Source: Macrosoma leucophasiata (taxonomy: Eukaryota; Arthropoda; Insecta; Lepidoptera; Hedylidae). From it: a DNA stretch of 64,000 nt. The notes below the pieces were generated by a model. The model had not been told where the DNA came from, did not search any database, and saw nothing but the letters and a program-made list of their open reading frames with translations. Shown piece after piece: positions 55,001-60,083 of the stretch; positions within the stretch are counted from its first letter, which is position 1; each line of letters starts with the position of its first letter. The stretch covers positions 5,394,001-5,458,000 of the forward strand of contig JAWQUS010000017.1 of NCBI GenBank assembly GCA_036365455.1, in the 5' to 3' direction. A program made the position numbers and the translations under genes.

Positions 55001-57260
55001 TACTGAGAAGAACTGCGCTACCCAACAAACTCAGTAAGAGCTCTTTTAAATGAGAGCTTAAATCTAATACAGATTACCGTGCAAAATCAAATGATGTGAA
55101 CGTCCATAGCATAGATGCAAATAAACTGCTATCTACTAAATGTGATGTAGCTCCTGCAAATCAGAACAGACCAGTCCCCACAAACAGCACCCGTTCACGA
55201 GTATGACGAATAAGAAAGTAATTTATGCAGCCTATAGACATCTACACAAAAACCAGGGATCAAATTGAAGATGTTTTTACTGGTGGTAGAACTCCAGTGA
55301 CGGAGCTCGCGGGCGTAGGCACCACCGCATTACCTAATTTACTTTCCGCTAAATGGTAGTGTTCAGCACTATCGTGTTCCGGTCAGGTGGTAATGTACGG
55401 CCCTGTAATTTCCGGCACAGAGGCATAACACCTTAAGCCTCAGGGGTGGTAACGCATCTGCATTTTGGCCTTGGTCTTCATGTGGGTGTCTATAGGCTGC
55501 AGTCACCACTTAACATCAATGTGAACTGCATGCTTGTTTGCCACTTACGTTACAAAAAACAAAAAAAAAAAAAAATTCGTTGCCACCCTTGAGACCTTAA
55601 GTGTTCTGTCTCTTTGATAGTTATTACGGGGCCATACATTACCATCTAATCGGAATGTGATAGTGCTGAACACTACCATTTAGCGGAATATAAATTAGGT
55701 AATACGATGGTGCCTACGCCCTTGAGCTCCTACATCGGAACTCTACCACTGGCACGACGTTACGTTTTATCAAGTTCTGGAGAATATATATTATTATACG
55801 GGATATATTGGAATTGACTTACCACTGAGCATCTTAGCCGCAACCATCACGGTTTCTCCACCGGGCATATCAAGCTGTGCTGCGTGGACCCTTCCAAAGG
55901 CTCCGGTACCGATCAGGGCACCCAGGTGGACCCTGGACCGACTCACTTCCCACTGGTCTCCCTCATCTTCGGACTAGAAAATGAAGCAAATACCTTGTAT
56001 TTAGAGATAAGAGTCAACGCTTTGGATCCTAAATTCTGATATCATGAAAGTAGTGAACTGGATTTGACATCGCATTATTGGTAATTAAATATTGTCATTT
56101 ACAGGCGCGATGTGGATACTGGAAATGGCTCCAGTACCGATCAGGCCGCTCTGGTGGTTCCAAGACCGACTCACTTCCTATTCATCTTTTTAGTTTTCTC
56201 ACGTAGTTATTGCATATTTGTATACAGATACAAATAATACAGATAATATAATAATATTATTGGTCACCATTTTGGTCCTTACTTTCATATATCACGAAAC
56301 TACCTTGCATAATTAAAAAAAAAACGTAACTTCACGCCCATAATCCCCGAAGGGGTAGGCAGAGGTAAATGCATGCACTCACGCATACATGCAAACATCC
56401 ACGATTCGCCGGTTACGTTTTGGCCCATGTAACAGGTGGCGAGCCTGTTGGTATCACCGGGCATATTACCAAACTTCGAGGTACTGAAAAATTTCCAGAA
56501 ATTGGAAATAGTAATGGAATTGCATAATTAGTTAGCGAATATTGTAGTCTGTGGACTAGTGTATCAAGCTGTGGGATGTGGACCATGGTAAAGCCATCGG
56601 TACTCAACAGTGCACCCGGGTGGACCCGCGACACACAGATCTGTCTCGTCTTTTCCCTTAAAAAAAATAAATAGAGTAGTATGTTCTTAAGTTTTCGCGA
56701 GCTATTGAAATAAAACTAATTTTCGGATTTCGAAAAATTTACAGAAAATCAACCCGATGATTCGGTCGCTTTTCAGATTTTGTGGTCTCTGGCAGATTGA
56801 GGTGACATATTGTCTGACAGCAGTTCGAAAAATTATTATGAGTAGCTACCTCCTATAAATTGAGTATACCATAAACATTTACATCTATAGATAGGCTGAA
56901 GTAACCAAAATTTTCCACTTTCATCTTATACCTCTGCCTATTTCCGAATAATTACATGAAATGTTAATAAGTATATTTAGGATAAGAAATACATGGATAT
57001 GAAATAAGTGAGCACTTCAAAAGGCAAATACTTGATAAGTAAATACGCCGAATTAATTTTTACTTCTCATTTTGTTTTGAATAACACTTGTGTGGCTGCG
57101 AATGTTATCTGAATATCACATCTGTTACGAACTTTGCAGACATCAATCCCTATCCCTTTGAGCGGGATATGTAAATGTAATAAAAATACCCACCTCGAAC
57201 TCTTTGTGTACGTAAAGAGGGCTCTCCTCCATTTGCCCGCGCTGTAGGACATCGTTGTTT
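26262..57260 (-). CDS. Receptor-type tyrosine kinase, 3' seven exons (gene-level entry, 5' end outside)
   Basis: Exons 57194-57260, 55823-55973, 53333-53590, 38801-39005, 31802-31873, 29987-30126 and 26262-26524 join in one frame with GT-AG borders and matching phases (384 residues visible). Order: a juxtamembrane stretch with [11 protein letters not shown]; a kinase domain from [11 protein letters not shown] with glycine loop GTGAFGRV (44-51), lysine in VAAK (69), probable helix-C Glu (86); a tyrosine-containing insert of about 70 residues; HRDLAARN (226-233), DFG (246-248), LRWLAPE (265-271), [12 protein letters not shown]; and a C-terminal tail ending VDFMNER. HRDLAARN marks a tyrosine kinase. 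All catalytic residues are present. The insert resembles split kinases (Torso, PDGFR/VEGFR); other features recall FGFR or Tie types, so the family is unresolved. Ligand-binding and transmembrane exons were not found rightward. Introns exceed 29 kb in total, mostly transposons. Confidence 0.85.
26577..27062 (+). mobile_element. Helitron split by an F1 copy
   Basis: Left part TCTACTAATATTATAAATGC; right part from about 26945 (CAGTCTGTCTGTCTGTTACC) to GGCAACAGCTAG before T27063. It matches the uninterrupted 54294-54475 copy. It lies in the last intron of the RTK. Confidence 0.78.
26609..26944 (+). repeat. F1 repeat copy with a ~40 bp internal AT insert, nested in Helitron
   Basis: Starts ACTGGTGGTAGAGCTCC and ends in a 15-A run. 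An extra AATATAATAAATAATAAC-like stretch lies near 26670-26710. Confidence 0.82.
27342..27372 (-). repeat. Short inverted match to 27571-27621
   Basis: CCATAGAGCAACACCGG and GGGGAGTAGCCAT repeat inverted at 27571-27621, forming ends about 250 bp apart, possibly a small fold-back element. Confidence 0.45.
27571..27621 (+). repeat. Fragment matching the 3' end of the R1-like LINE
   Basis: The GTCCGCCGCGGCCGGT and CCCGTGTTGCTCTATG blocks match (as inverse) the end of the R1-clade element at 59238-59275. Confidence 0.55.
27789..28071 (+). repeat. F1 repeat copy, diverged
   Basis: Starts ACTGGTAGTAGAGTTCC and ends CCATAAAAAA. Belongs to the GTAATAACTATCACAG variant. Confidence 0.75.
28105..28243. 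mobile_element. Fold-back MITE (family M3)
   Basis: Perfect-looking inverted ends GGGYGAGATTCAC and ACCGCACTACGACTTTACTT around a ~60 bp centre. A lone arm occurs at 5521-5556. Confidence 0.8.
28624..29170 (+). repeat. F1 copy (outer), interrupted by an opposite F1 copy
   Basis: The left part runs ACTGGTGGCAGAG to CCCCGTAATAACT; the right part resumes at AACTATCACAGAGATATAAC (29042) and runs to about 29170. Confidence 0.75.
28766..29042 (-). repeat. F1 copy (inner, nested, minus)
   Basis: Complete minus copy from TTTTTTATGTAATG to CTACCACCAGTAA, inserted in the outer copy with a short duplication AACT. Confidence 0.8.
29182..29402 (+). repeat. Interspersed repeat F4, second copy
   Basis: Shares TTTTGGCGGGAACC, AATAAAGTTGG and CAGTGCCCGTGTATAGTG with 16697-16918. 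Confidence 0.6.
29645..29975 (+). repeat. CR1/L2-like LINE 3' UTR (family F2)
   Basis: GAGTTTGTTGGGTAGCGGAG through GGAATTGAAAAATTTTACG to a TTCGAAATAAAAATATTTTC end with a CTTTCTTTCTTT tail. The tail lies about 10 bp from the RTK exon at 29987. Confidence 0.7.
29987..30126 (-). CDS. RTK exon: activation loop to helix F
   Basis: Starts with the last base of the Arg of LSR, then [20 protein letters not shown] (activation loop with one tyrosine and the P+1 loop) and [20 protein letters not shown]. Donor GTAAGC at 29986. Its acceptor sits only 19 bp from the flanking duplication of the 5S-SINE at 30161. Confidence 0.88.
30161..30540 (-). mobile_element. 5S rRNA-derived SINE, full length, beside an RTK splice acceptor
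   Basis: On the minus strand it begins GTAAGCGAGCGGAGAAGC, then a 5S-like GGTTAAGCACTACGGGCG and GTAGTGTGATGGGTGACC, and ends in an (ATT)n-like tail. A perfect 15 bp duplication ACAACCTCCATTAAT flanks it (30146-30160 and 30541-30555). The RTK exon starts at 30126, so insertion was 19 bp upstream of the acceptor junction. Confidence 0.9.
30786..31026 (-). mobile_element. Short Helitron (minus)
   Basis: The minus-strand 3' end GCCGGGTCAGCTAG sits at 30786 with A30785 beside it; the body matches 37721-37981. The 5' end is blurred by a (TA)n run. Confidence 0.75.
31027..31211 (+). mobile_element. Short Helitron of a second family (185 bp)
   Basis: TCTTAATATATATAAATCTC start after A31026; end GCGAAGCCGGGGC then GGGCCGCTAG before T31212. 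It abuts the minus Helitron 30786-31026 directly. Confidence 0.8.
31212..31256. repeat. (TA)n microsatellite
   Basis: TATATA run directly 3' of the Helitron end at 31211. Confidence 0.85.
31636..31776 (+). repeat. F1 repeat copy, 5'-truncated
   Basis: Begins at TAATTTCCGGCACAGAGG and ends CCATTACATAAAAAA, about 25 bp from the RTK exon at 31802. Confidence 0.78.
31802..31873 (-). CDS. RTK exon: catalytic loop and DFG
   Basis: A 72 bp exon encoding [20 protein letters not shown] and GLS with split Arg codons at both ends. Acceptor TTTTTCAG, donor GTAACA. Confidence 0.88.
31998..32179 (-). mobile_element. Short Helitron (182 bp, minus)
   Basis: CTAG end at 31998-32001 and TC end at 32179-32178, same family as 21768-21946 (CGGAGCCCGAGACCTTTCC block). 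Confidence 0.82.
32240..32420 (-). repeat. Diverged F3-like LINE 3' end fragment
   Basis: Shares GGACGCTGCTG, TTTTACTACCGCCTCAGTGG and TTAACTGACTGCACAAGTGG blocks with 6276-6545 and 11210-11405. Confidence 0.45.
32450..32650 (-). mobile_element. tRNA-derived SINE (family S3)
   Basis: The minus-strand head is tRNA-like: A box GTTAGTCCAGCGGTGTG, B box GGGTTCGATCCCCGC. The 3' body has TTGTATGACCAACAGAT and GTGGGGCTGTGAGTGTAAGC. TSD not identified. Confidence 0.75.
32705..32850 (+). repeat. S4 repeat, second copy
   Basis: TATGTATGTATCTTCACGCC, GGGGTAGGCAGAGAGTGTAG and CATTCTCTTCATACATGCAC; the inverse of 1372-1506. Confidence 0.65.
33111..33722. mobile_element. Non-autonomous element with AGGGTGCCGTAGT terminal inverted repeats
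   Basis: Left end AGGGTGCCGTAGT and right end ACTACGAAACCCT are inverted repeats (11 of 13 match). Inside are TCGTAGGGGAGGTACC and a (GACA)n run at 33640-33685. A related fragment with AGGGTTCCATAAC is at 38039-38190. Class not determined; no protein seen. Confidence 0.65.
33723..34832. other. Intronic DNA of the RTK; nothing recognised
   Basis: AT-rich, no supported ORF or repeat family. Confidence 0.4.
34833..35104 (-). mobile_element. Helitron (minus), 3' end degenerate
   Basis: Shares CTTATTACATAAGCTATCTG, CGTTCCCGAGATTAGCG and ACAAACAGACACTCCAATTT with 48852-49216. The 5' TC end is at 35104-35103. Confidence 0.7.
35440..35705 (-). pseudogene. C-terminal fragment of a LINE (RTE/CR1-like) reverse transcriptase
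   Basis: The minus strand encodes [17 protein letters not shown] and, after in-frame stops, [16 protein letters not shown], matching the usual C-terminal order of lepidopteran RTE/CR1-type ORF2 (W..VLEWRPR, VGRPPT, W...GEA). Interrupted by stops and shifts. Confidence 0.65.
36514..36625 (+). repeat. F1 fragment, degenerate
   Basis: GGGTGGTAGAGTTAAAGTAC and CTGCCAAATGGTAGT in F1 order. Possibly the left part of an outer copy resumed at 37187. Confidence 0.5.
36851..37088 (-). repeat. F1 repeat copy (minus) with internal deletion
   Basis: From the T run at 36852 to CACCACCAGTAA; about 45 bp missing after ACAAGCATGCA. Confidence 0.8.
37187..37335 (+). repeat. F1 fragment, degenerate
   Basis: ATAACTATCAAAGGGGCAAA, AGCTTCAAGAGTGACAACGC and the GGCTGCATTATTACC block in F1 order. 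Confidence 0.45.
37721..37981 (+). mobile_element. Short Helitron (261 bp), complete
   Basis: TCTATATATATAAAAATGC start after A37720; end GCCGGGTCAGCTAG before T37982. Confidence 0.87.
38039..38190. repeat. Fragment related to the AGGGTTCC-end element
   Basis: AGGGTTCCATAAC followed by CACTAGCCCGTCTGTCTGTA and GAAACTACTGGAGTGATTAA, a common lepidopteran repeat pattern. Confidence 0.5.
38215..38357 (+). repeat. F1 fragment, degenerate
   Basis: CGAAGGCATAACACCTTAG and ATCAATGGAAACTGC with a terminal A run. Confidence 0.5.
38567..38725. repeat. Palindromic cluster of a ~30 bp unit in an RTK intron
   Basis: Four copies of a ~30 bp unit (core CCCTGTCAGCTGTCT): two on plus (38567-38595, 38626-38655) and two on minus (38661-38690, 38696-38725). 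The middle pair forms a perfect hairpin with a 5 nt loop. Confidence 0.85.
38801..39005 (-). CDS. RTK exon: kinase insert and helix E
   Basis: 205 bp, acceptor TTATTCACAG, donor GTAAGT. It encodes the tyrosine-bearing insert ([22 protein letters not shown]) and helix E up to [13 protein letters not shown]. The insert tyrosines are candidate SH2-docking sites by analogy with split RTKs. Confidence 0.88.
39725..39790. repeat. Helitron end fragment
   Basis: GTACCCGCGACTTCGTCCGC and GGGCACAGCTAGT, Helitron-type terminal sequence. Confidence 0.45.
39815..39950 (-). mobile_element. Diverged tRNA-SINE S1 relative
   Basis: The minus-strand head reads CTTCGGTAGCTTAGTGGTAA, then a B-box-like GGTTCGCTTCC and CCCGAAG closing the acceptor stem, followed by TCAAATTTTTCTTTCC as in S1. 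An older monomer of the family in the 42-44.7 kb array. Confidence 0.75.
40391..42094 (-). CDS. LINE ORF2, reverse transcriptase part (3' of the SINE array)
   Basis: The frame is open from the array border through THFEDYFAN and DIYGMSVKV into the RT domain: [32 protein letters not shown] (first catalytic Asp), [30 protein letters not shown] (FADD catalytic pair), then thumb and C-terminal domains ending NAGLAPQD. In an intact element it would reverse-transcribe its own RNA at a nicked target. Here the array cuts it from the endonuclease half; an internal ATG at 41887 is not evidence of expression. Sequence quality suggests it was functional until the insertion. Confidence 0.9.
   Translation of the reverse strand: MATHFEDYFANIPFKITAPLNSSTGISIDILKRNVEPCHIKLTFSHISPQTIISTFNQLKNKATEDIYGMSVKVCKSIISTVAPYLSSIFNLCIEQGIFPDLLKLSKVVPLFKSGDSKDPNNYRPVSVLPVISKVFEKVILNQLLQHFNKNKILHHQQFGFTKGCNTIDAGVALLKHIYEAWEDSQDAIGIFCDLSKAFDCVDHNTLMCKLEHYGLGCKALQLIKSYLENREQKIQVNGVKSPGSKVEMGVPQGSILGPFLFLVYINDLLHLMPISEPKTILFADDTSLVFKVNRKEPNYDTINKAIQEVHNWFTVNNLALNSKKTKCIRFTLPNVKSKEGEIFFNNDKTQFVSEAVFLGITLDSKLQWGPHIKLLGKRLSSAAYAVRKIRQLTDVDTARLVYFSYFHSVMSYGILLWGRAAEIDSIFILQKRAIRAIYNLNSRDSLKELFKRINIMTVPCQYIYENILYARKNLHLFKKINDIHTYNTRNKNKLVFPSFRLSKTHKCFLTCCIQFYNKIPSNILELTDNKFKSCIKRTLCKNAYYRLDDYLKDRDAWTNAGLAPQD
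42095..44700 (-). repeat. Tandem array of 8.5 units of 307 bp with tRNA-Tyr-like SINE heads (family S1)
   Basis: The period is exactly 307 bp. Only one difference was noticed between units (A at 42999 where others have G). Minus-strand unit: a tRNA-like head of 72 nt (CTTCAGTAGCTCAATTGG, B box GAGTTCGAGCC), a TCAAATTTTTCTTTCC tail to AATATAAAACA, then a ~167 bp spacer. The array starts with a head at 44700 and ends with a SINE tail at 42095, so nine heads and eight spacers. AAGTGTGTAGCAAT flanks it at 42081-42094 and 44698-44711 (at least 11 bp is TSD), so it entered LINE ORF2 as one piece or expanded afterward. The 61-codon plus-strand ORFs in each unit are by-products. Confidence 0.9.
44629..44700 (-). 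other. tRNA-Tyr-like SINE head, first of nine
   Basis: CTTCAG pairs with CTGAAG (acceptor), GCTC with GAGC (D arm), GCGAG with CTCGC (T arm). AGAGCGG, GGACT and TAGGTCGC blocks resemble tRNA-Tyr. The anticodon arm is imperfect and the first acceptor base is missing, so not a working tRNA. The other eight heads lie at 307 bp steps leftward (ends 44393, 44086, 43779, 43472, 43165, 42858, 42551, 42244). Confidence 0.75.
44701..45974 (-). CDS. LINE ORF2, endonuclease part (5' of the SINE array)
   Basis: Starts [15 protein letters not shown] at 45974. APE-type endonuclease motifs in order: [38 protein letters not shown], and [10 protein letters not shown] near residue 240, followed by the linker to RT. 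The real frame ends at 44701; translation into the array would add a short foreign tail and stop. The endonuclease nicks the target for target-primed reverse transcription. Its start lies inside the end of ORF1, so coupled re-initiation is likely by analogy with other LINEs. Confidence 0.9.
45950..47596 (-). CDS. LINE ORF1: coiled coil plus SGNH/esterase-like domain, 548 aa
   Basis: Begins [19 protein letters not shown], with a heptad-rich N-terminal coiled coil (about residues 5-120), a Lys-rich middle ([19 protein letters not shown]) that may bind RNA, and a second helical stretch. A C-terminal domain with [12 protein letters not shown] and [11 protein letters not shown] follows, the pattern of SGNH-hydrolase-like ORF1 proteins in CR1/L2-group LINEs. 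No zinc knuckles. It would package the LINE RNA. The ORF is intact. Its end overlaps the start of ORF2. Confidence 0.85.
   Translation of the reverse strand: MMTRRATTREMEDKLRTTLKELESTKLLCKQLLQEREDSEVELKQLIDKNTSLKNELAENHIKYVDLLDQVQQFQMVISTFQQCGETYEQALQRISELESEVCDAHKTIANMEEAKINEQSFYTHSLYNELVGTTSNLSEIHNKKLLTIDLTGDDTIKQCPILSSRNKFKKYRRLNKNIKRKLKSLNSLKCAVKSKNKLREQRSNLIKQLDAFCVELELSRHSHDTDSRDFTRQLLQKDQEIKAIFNKYKASQVQLSQRLQEASELVDLVTYNAERYESLTKNNLITCSHCPKASVPTIITPNTSANTQIDGTYKTLLFSDRLGSGFGSLLKDHLTSNIINHCYPDQSYKQIINKIKNTKIDSDSTLIIMLGNSLGLKKKDIVDGVDTLLNLNVKNIMVCAFPYSESLTQRENNCIYYLNNVIHTLTCRHSDKLFYFDTNKFISGFKLTRETMYLPKKYRKLLATLIAYNINNVICNIANAISSLESNISVTNNFMNDVECNSIQPLMTSANTRDSEYSLAQGGNTNCTSSLTGVGGGVLGCTLNYLN
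47597..47758 (-). other. LINE 5' leader upstream of ORF1
   Basis: Minus-strand leader containing ATTATTAAGGGAACGGCGAC and CTATCATATCGGTTG. The stretch resembles the spacer of the 307 bp array unit. Its outer 52 bp (47707-47758) are repeated at 48074-48125. Confidence 0.7.
47759..48073 (-). repeat. F1 repeat copy with 27-T run, flanked by a 52 bp direct repeat
   Basis: Minus-strand F1 from the T run (47761-47787) to TCTACCACCAGTAAA. Copies of a 52 bp sequence sit on both sides (47707-47758 and 48074-48125). Confidence 0.87.
48126..48570. other. Intronic DNA of the RTK; nothing recognised
   Basis: AT-rich, no ORF or recognised repeat. Confidence 0.4.
48571..48848 (+). repeat. F1 repeat copy
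   Basis: Starts ACTGGTGGTAGAGCTCC, has a ~25 bp deletion near GCGCATCTGTCACTG, and ends in an A run directly before the Helitron at 48852. Confidence 0.85.
48852..49216 (-). mobile_element. Helitron (365 bp, minus) with (GACA)n tract
   Basis: CTAG end at 48852-48855 and TC end at 49216-49215; internal (CAGA)n run 49005-49055. Same family as 34833-35104. Confidence 0.78.
49537..51960 (-). mobile_element. Decayed autonomous Helitron
   Basis: The minus-strand 3' end (GCGGGCAGCTGCTAG) lies at 49537. PIF1-type helicase remains span 49805-51180. Beyond, two imperfect direct copies of a ~115 bp block (about 51376-51490 and 51597-51715, with TGTAGATCACG and CAATGTACAGTTTTCACTTT) and CAGACAGACAATAAAAT end sequence suggest nested Helitron pieces. 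Right border uncertain. Confidence 0.6.
49805..51180 (-). pseudogene. Helitron PIF1-like helicase, frameshifted
   Basis: Minus-strand pieces in helicase order but three frames: Walker [17 protein letters not shown] near 50900-50955, [17 protein letters not shown], Walker [18 protein letters not shown] (50584-50772), LRNLSPPKL and [12 protein letters not shown], then [19 protein letters not shown] (motif VI region, 49823-50140). In the intact protein this C-terminal helicase unwinds DNA in rolling-circle transposition; the Rep nuclease part is not seen. Multiple frameshifts make it non-functional. Confidence 0.82.
52074..52362 (-). repeat. F1 repeat copy
   Basis: T run, ATGTAAGAAAGGTGGCAAAC through CGCCCGCGAGCACCGTCACC to TTACCAGTAAA. 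Confidence 0.82.
52363..53332. other. RTK intron, AT-rich; nothing recognised
   Basis: No repeat family or ORF supported. Confidence 0.4.
53333..53590 (-). CDS. RTK exon: helix C to hinge and start of insert
   Basis: 258 bp, acceptor TTAATTTACAG, donor GTAAGT. It encodes [18 protein letters not shown] (helix C), VIRLIACC, the hinge [14 protein letters not shown] and the basic start of the insert. Confidence 0.88.
54294..54475 (+). mobile_element. Short Helitron (182 bp), complete
   Basis: TCCCTACTAATATTATAAAT start and GTGTGCAACAGCTAG before T54476; uninterrupted relative of 26577-27062. Confidence 0.82.
54715..55042 (-). repeat. CR1/L2-like LINE 3' UTR (family F2), minus
   Basis: AGAAATAGAAATAGAAAA end, TTTTCAATTCCTTCAATGAT and CTACCCAACAAACTCAGTA; the inverse of 29645-29975. 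Confidence 0.72.
55228..55752 (-). repeat. F1 copy (outer), interrupted by an opposite F1 copy
   Basis: Pieces 55228-55273 and 55576-55752 are consecutive parts of one minus-strand F1 (CAGCCTATAGACATC ... TTGCCACCCTTGAGACC ... CTCTACCACTGG). Confidence 0.75.
55275..55575 (+). repeat. F1 copy (inner, nested, plus)
   Basis: Starts ACTGGTGGTAGAACTCC and ends in an A-rich run near 55575. Confidence 0.82.
55823..55973 (-). CDS. RTK exon: ATP-binding loop and catalytic lysine
   Basis: 151 bp, acceptor TTTTCTAG, donor GTAAGTC. It encodes an acidic linker, [11 protein letters not shown], the glycine-rich loop GTGAFGRV and VMVAAKML. Confidence 0.9.
56316..56519 (-). mobile_element. 5'-truncated tRNA-SINE (family S2) with TSD
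   Basis: Minus-strand 3' two-thirds of S2 without the tRNA head. Flanked by TTGCATAATTA at 56305-56315 and 56520-56530. Confidence 0.82.
57194..57260 (-). CDS. RTK exon: juxtamembrane segment
   Basis: 67 bp with a T-rich acceptor at 57262-57261 and donor GTGGGT. It encodes [20 protein letters not shown] then FE. The frame is set by the downstream exon. The tyrosine in SPLYVHKEF is a plausible juxtamembrane phosphorylation site. Confidence 0.72.
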
Positions 57261-57449
57261 CTGAAAAAAAAAAATATTTTCTTTAAAAATGTTACAACAA
57301 CACTAACTTAGGAATAACGCTGATTTTGCTTTTGGTTTTTGTTACGGTTCAATAAAAACAGTATAGGAATTGTTACGGTTTTGGGGTAATTCAATTTATG
57401 GTATGTTTTTTTGAGGTTCAAAAGCTAATGGTAGTTTACTTTATAATCA

Positions 57450-57915
57450 AAGGAGATGTTGCAAAAATGTTTGGACCTCCGGCCATGTATTGTACACAAT
57501 ATCATTAAACAGGCAAAATCAATATAAAAACGTTTTTACTGCATATTTTCACTTATTTAGCTTTGTTTGCAGTTACAAAACATTATTTGCAGTTAGAATT
57601 GCAACTTAAAACCAACATGGCGAATATGGCGGACTATGTCATTTTGACATTTTCATTTTTTAAATTGTTTTTTGAGTACGTGGAGAAAAAAAAAATTTAT
57701 AAATACTATCGAAATCGATTGATACCAAGCGTTGGCTGTATCGCCGCCGTGTTGAACATGGTTGAAAATGATAAAATCGTTTGAATTAAATGTGGTGGTA
57801 ACTCTAAAATATGTTCTTGATTAAATTAATTGTATTGTTTTCGGAATCTTCTATAATTTACCCATTTTTTGAGGACATGTACGAACCAGGGCCGATCTCG
57901 CAACATCTCCTTTAA
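57450..57915 (+). mobile_element. MITE with AAGGAGATGTTGC ends (family M1)
   Basis: Uninterrupted copy: AAGGAGATGTTGC to GCAACATCTCCTTT. Confidence 0.82.
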
Positions 57916-58033
57916 TTGAAACCAAGAGATGATGACGTCTGGAAGTGATGATTTCACTGCGCACAAGTATAGGATAATTCTTGTATTAATCTTTGCATTC
58001 TTGTAATTCTAGGCGTATGCGGTAGATATGTTT

Positions 58034-58308
58034 ACTGTAGAGCTCCAGTGACAGAGCGTAGGCATCACGCAGGCATTACCCAAATTACTTGGCGCTAAAT
58101 GGTAGTGTTTATCACTATCGTGTTCCGGTCATGTGGTAATGTACGGCCCTGTAATTTCCGACACAGAGGCGTAATACCTTAGGCCTCAGGAGTGGTAACG
58201 CATCTGCACTTTGGCCTTGGTCTTTGTGTGGGTGTCTATAGGCTGCGGTCATTACTTAACATCAATGTGAACTGCGTGCTTGTTTGCCACTTCCATTACA
58301 TAAAAAAA
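58034..58308 (+). repeat. F1 repeat copy
   Basis: Starts at GTAGAGCTCCAGTGACAG (first bases lost) and ends CCATTACATAAAAAAAA. Confidence 0.8.
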
Positions 58309-58548
58309 AGATAAGTAGTTACGTATGTTCCATACATTAATTTCATCATAACGGTGAAGATGTTAGTTAGACCTCAGGAGTGGTCACATCTGCATTTAAA
58401 CCTAGGGCTTAGCTTTTGATAGGTAACGAATGGGGCCATACTATTAAAAATATGCTCATAAAATAAAAATTAATGGGCCTACCTGAATCAAATTTTTATG
58501 GGACCGATTCGAAACTATTTCGCATCAAACAAAAAGAGAATTAGGTAA

Positions 58549-58864
58549 TAATAATGGCAACCCATTATACGTCCCACTGCTGGGCACGAGCCTCTCCCCT
58601 TTTTGGGGGGAGGCCTGGAGCTTACTCCACCACGCTGCTCCAATGCGGATTGGTGGATGTGGGCGGGTTAGTGGCCAACCCGCTGTCGGATGTTTTCAAA
58701 CCGGCCATAAGGCCTCCGACAAGGTTTAACGACTGCTATCTATCGATAGCAACCGGAACCTATTGGTCACCCATCACACTACCCGACCGCGCCCGTAGTG
58801 CTTAACCGAGTAGATCGCTTATGATCTACACCAGCCGCGGGATCATGCGCGCTTCATAGGAGAT
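58549..58864 (-). mobile_element. 5S rRNA-derived SINE with internal deletion and TSD
   Basis: Same order as 30161-30540 but missing about 60 bp after AGCAACCGGAACC. Flanked by AATTAGGTAA at 58539-58548 and 58865-58874. Confidence 0.87.
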
Positions 58865-58874
58865 AATTAGGTAA

Positions 58875-59237
58875 ATCGTTTCAGAAACCTCGGCGAAATC
58901 GGCGTACCTACAAACATAAAAATAGTATATACCGGCCGATTTGAGAACCTCCTCCTTTTTGAACTGGGTTAAAATACATAATCTAAGAAAAGGTGCGCCT
59001 TTTCATGAAAATGAAAAGTGTTTATTAATGTATTGTTTAGAAAATTCATAAATAACGCGAATTTCATAATGACCATTGAGATTTCTTAGAACCTTTTCCC
59101 TTAATTGCTTACTATCACCACAGAAAAGGCAATTGCTATCACCAAGCGACACGGCGAAGTTGTTCCGACCATAAGTTCCTTTAATCGTGTTTAATTAAAT
59201 AATTTCGAAGATATATAACTGTTTTTTCAGTTGGATC
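58875..59237. other. Flank between SINE and R1-like LINE; nothing recognised
   Basis: AT-rich, no gene or repeat recognised. Confidence 0.4.
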
Positions 59238-59253
59238 CATAGAGCAACACGGG

Positions 59254-60008
59254 CTACCGGCCGCGGCGGACTGGGCTAAAGGCTAAAAGGGTCTTGTTTT
59301 GGGCAGTCAGAGCGTCCACCCAAATGGGTGCCCCATAAAGGGCCATTGACCGCACCACACCAGCGTACAGGCGGCGACAACCAACATTCGGCCCGCCCAG
59401 GTTCGGGAGCAGTCTCCCGAGTGTGGCTGCGGCGGTTACTAGTTTGGGGCTAAGGCGGCGGAAGTGCTCGCGAAAATTCCACCGGCTGTCGAGGACGACG
59501 CCAAGGTGACGCATCGTTGATTCGACACCGATGGAGACGCCCCCTACCACGATATTGCTCCCTGCTGGTGGAGCTTTTCGAGGCCCATGGAAATAGAGGG
59601 CCTCGGATTTCTCCAGGGCAAGGAAAGCGATCCTCCGACAGACATGCATCGAAGAGCCCTCGCACTTGCGGCTCCAAGACCTCGAGAGCCAGTACCCAGG
59701 CACGACCGGGTATGCCATCTGGACCTGGGGCAGTGTTCTTGGCCTTCAGCCTCTCCACTGCTGCCCCGAGCTCCGCTCCAGTTACTTTCGGAGTGACTAG
59801 CGGTAGTCACTCTGAGGGGCGGGGAGCCTGCGGCCGTTCGGGAGACTATTTCCACCAAGTCCCCATAGTCCCAGGAATCTCCGGGAGGGACAAAGTAGGG
59901 CTCGGCGACTATTGCCACGCACGTCAACCACTGTGCCATGCTCTGGAACAATAGGTCCTGAGCTCGAGCGTAGTGGTTGATATTCGCCTGGAAGAATCTG
60001 AGGGCCAT
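59254..60008 (-). pseudogene. R1-like ORF2 remnant: EN start, RT start and C-terminus fused by deletions
   Basis: Reads MALRFFQANINHYARAQDLL and VAIVAEPYFVPPG (endonuclease N-terminus), then jumps to LKAKNTAPGPDGIPGRAW (start of RT) in another frame, then to ALYFHGPRKAPP, MRHLGVVLDSRWNFREHF and YAGVVRSMALYGAPIWVDAL (RT C-terminal region). The catalytic Asp motifs of RT are absent. Confidence 0.82.
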
Positions 60009-60083
60009 TATACAGCAGCATCAGTCTCCATTCCCTCAAACCTGTTACTCAGGGGGACAGACTGTGAGGAGACCCGGGGGCCA

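Noticed and set aside
26262..57260. Naming the RTK as Torso, FGFR, Tie or Cad96Ca
   Set aside because: Each shares some features, but none fits all; a phylogeny is needed, so no gene symbol is given.
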